Shown here: in pieces, positions 24,401-26,217 of the stretch | Numbering within the stretch: the first letter of the stretch is position 1 | Layout: each line of letters opens with the position of its first letter | Assembly: GCA_003427395.1 (NCBI GenBank) | Contig: BFEA01000040.1 | Span: 4,124,769 to 4,150,985 of the forward strand | Origin: Chara braunii | Lineage: Eukaryota > Streptophyta > Charophyceae > Charales > Characeae | DNA: 26,217 nt | Direction of reading: 5' to 3' | Made by a program: the position numbers and the translations under genes | Notes under the pieces: model-generated | Told to the model about the DNA's origin: nothing | What the model saw: only the letters and a program-made list of their open reading frames with translations | Databases searched by the model: none

Positions 24401-25665
24401 GACCATTCATCTTAGAAACAATGCCTGACTAGCCTTGTTTGTATATAAGTATATATATATATATATACTTATATATATATAACATTATAGAGAATCATAT
24501 TCCTTTGTTCTTATTATAGTCTTGTGGCCTTAGACTTAGACCATTCATCTTAGAAACAATGCCTGACTAGCCTTGTTTGTATATAAGTATATATATATAT
24601 ATATACTTATATATATATAACATTATAGAGAATCATATTCCTTTGTTCTTATTATAGTCTTGTGGCCTTAGACTTAGACCATTCATCTTAGAAACAATGC
24701 CTGACTAGCCTTGTTTGTATATAAGTATATATATATATATATACTTATATATATATAACATTATAGAGAATCATATTCCTTTGTTCTTATTATAGTCTTG
24801 TGGCCTTAGACTTAGACCATTCATCTTAGAAACAATGCCTGACTAGCCTTGTTTGTATATAAGTATATATATATATATATACTTATATATATATAACATT
24901 ATAGAGAATCATATTCCTTTGTTCTTATTATAGTCTTGTGGCCTTAGACTTAGACCATTCATCTTAGAAACAATGCCTGACTAGCCTTGTTTGTATATAA
25001 GTATATATATATATATATACTTATATATATATAACATTATAGAGAATCATATTCCTTTGTTCTTATTATAGTCTTGTGGCCTTAGACTTAGACCATTCAT
25101 CTTAGAAACAATGCCTGACTAGCCTTGTTTGTATATAAGTATATATATATATATATACTTATATATATATAACATTATAGAGAATCATATTCCTTTGTTC
25201 TTATTATAGTCTTGTGGCCTTAGACTTAGACCATTCATCTTAGAAACAATGCCTGACTAGCCTTGTTTGTATATAAGTATATATATATATATATACTTAT
25301 ATATATATAACATTATAGAGAATCATATTCCTTTGTTCTTATTATAGTCTTGTGGCCTTAGACTTAGACCATTCATCTTAGAAACAATGCCTGACTAGCC
25401 TTGTTTGTATATAAGTATATATATATATATATACTTATATATATATAACATTATAGAGAATCATATTCCTTTGTTCTTATTATAGTCTTGTGGCCTTAGA
25501 CTTAGACCATTCATCTTAGAAACAATGCCTGACTAGCCTTGTTTGTATATAAGTATATATATATATATATACTTATATATATATAACATTATAGAGAATC
25601 ATATTCCTTTGTTCTTATTATAGTCTTGTGGCCTTAGACTTAGACCATTCATCTTAGAAACAATG
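12397..25665 (+). repeat. Satellite-type array: 96 copies of a 138-bp unit
   Basis: The core recurs every 138 bases from 12397 to 25645 (13248 = 96 x 138), giving 97 cores. The line pattern repeats exactly every 1380 bases and I saw no substitution or length change, even in the AT tracts. One unit runs core, CCTGACTAGCCTTG, a 34-bp AT palindrome, an AT-rich spacer with CCTTTGTTC, then GGCCTTAGACTTAGA and the next core. It has no open frame of useful length. Such uniformity means very recent amplification or homogenisation, or an assembly product with an uncertain copy number. Confidence 0.95.
12436..12469. repeat. 34-bp perfect AT palindrome, first of 96
   Basis: The sequence is self-complementary, built as TATATAAG, (TA) repeats, CTTATATA. 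It recurs every 138 bases, the last copy at 25546-25579. Long AT palindromes extrude cruciforms and are unstable in many eukaryotes, so 96 in a row is notable. Confidence 0.85.
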
Positions 25666-25680
25666 TCTAGTCCTCTGGCC
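25630..25680 (+). repeat. Core hairpin at right edge of the array
   Basis: The left arm GGCCTTAGACTTAGAC (25630-25645) is the array-type arm. The right arm GTCTAGTCCTCTGGCC (25665-25680) is unique to this copy. They pair through AGAC/GTCT, ACT/AGT and GGCC/GGCC with small bulges, much better than the array-type left arm pairs with the array-type right arm. Confidence 0.75.
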
Positions 25681-25709
25681 CTTAATCCTCCCTCAGAATA
25701 AAAACAATC

Positions 25710-25757
25710 AAGGGGAGATGAGCCACTCATCTTAGAAACAATGCTCAACTCTCCCTT
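25710..25757 (+). repeat. Solitary core hairpin 4
   Basis: The core at 25723-25743 has one change (CCACT). AAGGGGAGATGAGC (25710-25723) pairs with GCTCAACTCTCCCTT (25743-25757) with minor interruptions. Confidence 0.75.
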
Positions 25758-25783
25758 TTTCAGCACACAAAAAACAGAGTACC

Positions 25784-25804
25784 CTGGGTCTGACCCAGAC
25801 CCAG
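25784..25804. repeat. 9-bp perfect hairpin without the core
   Basis: CTGGGTCTG (25784-25792) pairs exactly with CAGACCCAG (25796-25804) around ACC. It sits between two core hairpins but lacks the shared loop. Confidence 0.75.
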
Positions 25805-25835
25805 AGACTGTTCAGAAACCACCCAAGTAAAAAGC

Positions 25836-25870
25836 GGCCAGACCATTCATCTTAGAAACAATGTCTGACC
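25836..25870 (+). repeat. Solitary core hairpin 5
   Basis: GGCCAGAC (25836-25843) pairs with GTCTGACC (25863-25870) at 7 of 8 positions. The core at 25843-25863 is exact. Confidence 0.8.
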
Positions 25871-25907
25871 CTCAAAAGTCAAGCAAACAATACCCCTCAA
25901 AATAAGT

Positions 25908-25943
25908 AGCCAGACCATTCATCTTTGAAACAATGCCTGACAC
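25908..25943 (+). repeat. Solitary core hairpin 6 (poor stem)
   Basis: The core at 25915-25935 has one change (CTTTGAAAC). The left arm AGCCAGAC resembles that of hairpin 5, while the right arm GCCTGACAC resembles the GTCAGGC type, so they pair badly. It may be another hybrid of two hairpins. Confidence 0.65.
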
Positions 25944-25960
25944 AATTAAGGAAATACAAC

Positions 25961-25995
25961 AACCAAGCCATTCATCTTAGAAACAATGCTTGGTT
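25961..25995 (+). repeat. Solitary core hairpin 7
   Basis: AACCAAGC (25961-25968) pairs perfectly with GCTTGGTT (25988-25995). The core at 25968-25988 is exact. Confidence 0.85.
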
Positions 25996-26022
25996 CTTCA
26001 GAGAACAGAACAAAACACAACA

Positions 26023-26055
26023 GTCAGGCCATTCATCTTAGAAACAATGCCTGAC
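26023..26055 (+). repeat. Solitary core hairpin 8
   Basis: GTCAGGC (26023-26029) pairs perfectly with GCCTGAC (26049-26055). The core at 26029-26049 is exact. This is the last copy, 67 bases before the right terminal repeat. Confidence 0.85.
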
Positions 26056-26122
26056 CCTATAAGACCCGTTCAGTCGCAAGCAAAACTGCCTTCCTCCCAG
26101 CCTTCCCCCTGATGCAACCCCC

Positions 26123-26217
26123 TGTGACAATCTGCTTTTAGACAAATAAGAAACTGAAACTGCCATTACACAAACATTCCTTTACTTAGTCTGGTTTGTA
26201 TCCTGAAAGTCAGCTCA
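26123..26217. repeat. 95-bp terminal direct repeat, right copy
   Basis: Identical to bases 1-95. The sequence just before it (26084-26122) is C/T-rich on the + strand and ends in a C-run, so it is not the polypurine tract expected upstream of a 3' LTR read on this strand. Read from the minus strand, no primer site starting TGG is seen next to it. Confidence 0.95.

Noticed and set aside
12397-25665. CRISPR array
   Set aside because: The repeats are regular, but the segments between cores are all identical, so there are no unique spacers. No cas gene is present.
12089-26055. Hammerhead ribozyme or integron attC sites
   Set aside because: The loop contains GAAAC but no CTGATGA box at the required place on either strand. 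The arms lack the conserved GTTRRRY/RYYYAAC boxes of attC sites, and there is no integrase.
1-26217. Complete LTR retrotransposon
   Set aside because: The ends are TG...CA, but no primer-binding site, polypurine tract or pol domains are visible in either orientation.

Overview
This is a 26.2 kb piece of what looks like eukaryotic, probably nuclear, repeat-rich DNA. The case is indirect: a decayed Ty3/gypsy-type gag-like gene, long non-coding stretches, splice-site-like sequences, diverged tandem repeats, a large satellite-type array, a run of 935 N and scattered single N. There is no bacterial gene organisation: no operons, no Shine-Dalgarno-led genes, no recognisable tRNA or rRNA. A fungus is my best guess from the shape of the gag-like protein, but the sequence does not settle this.

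Layout. Bases 1-95 and 26123-26217 are an identical 95-bp direct repeat (starts TG, ends CA), so the window is either a circularly permuted assembly of about 26.12 kb or an element bounded by very short LTR-like repeats. Bases 96-6065 contain no gene I can defend. They are C-rich on the + strand, contain scattered N (mostly 196-1187) and several clear stem-loops. Bases 6066-7579 (minus strand) hold a broken gag-like gene with capsid-like region, coiled coil and CCHC zinc knuckle, interrupted by one in-frame stop and one frameshift. Bases 7852-8703 (minus) hold a second broken coding region of unknown family spread over two frames. Bases 8704-10474 are non-coding with a 3 x 21-bp repeat and a CA-rich tract. 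A scaffold gap fills 10475-11409. Bases 11488 to about 11810 hold three diverged units of about 123 bp, followed by a possible exon.

The main feature is 12089-26055. It is a family of stem-loops that all carry the same apical sequence, CATTCATCTTAGAAACAATG, while the arms differ from copy to copy and are usually complementary within a copy. Eight copies stand alone at uneven spacing. Between them a 138-bp unit, bounded by this core, is repeated 96 times (97 cores, 12397-25665) with no difference I could see. The outer arms at the two ends of the array pair with the arms of the first and last unit, but the arms inside each unit do not pair well. This is what is expected if two neighbouring hairpins recombined through their shared loop and the interval between them was then amplified. 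Each unit also carries a 34-bp perfect AT palindrome.

Two other small groups of hairpins with similar loops but different stems occur elsewhere (1872/2048 and 4941/4994), so conserved loop with changing stem may be a wider theme of this DNA. No gene in the window can be tied to these elements, and the remains of coding sequence all look dead.
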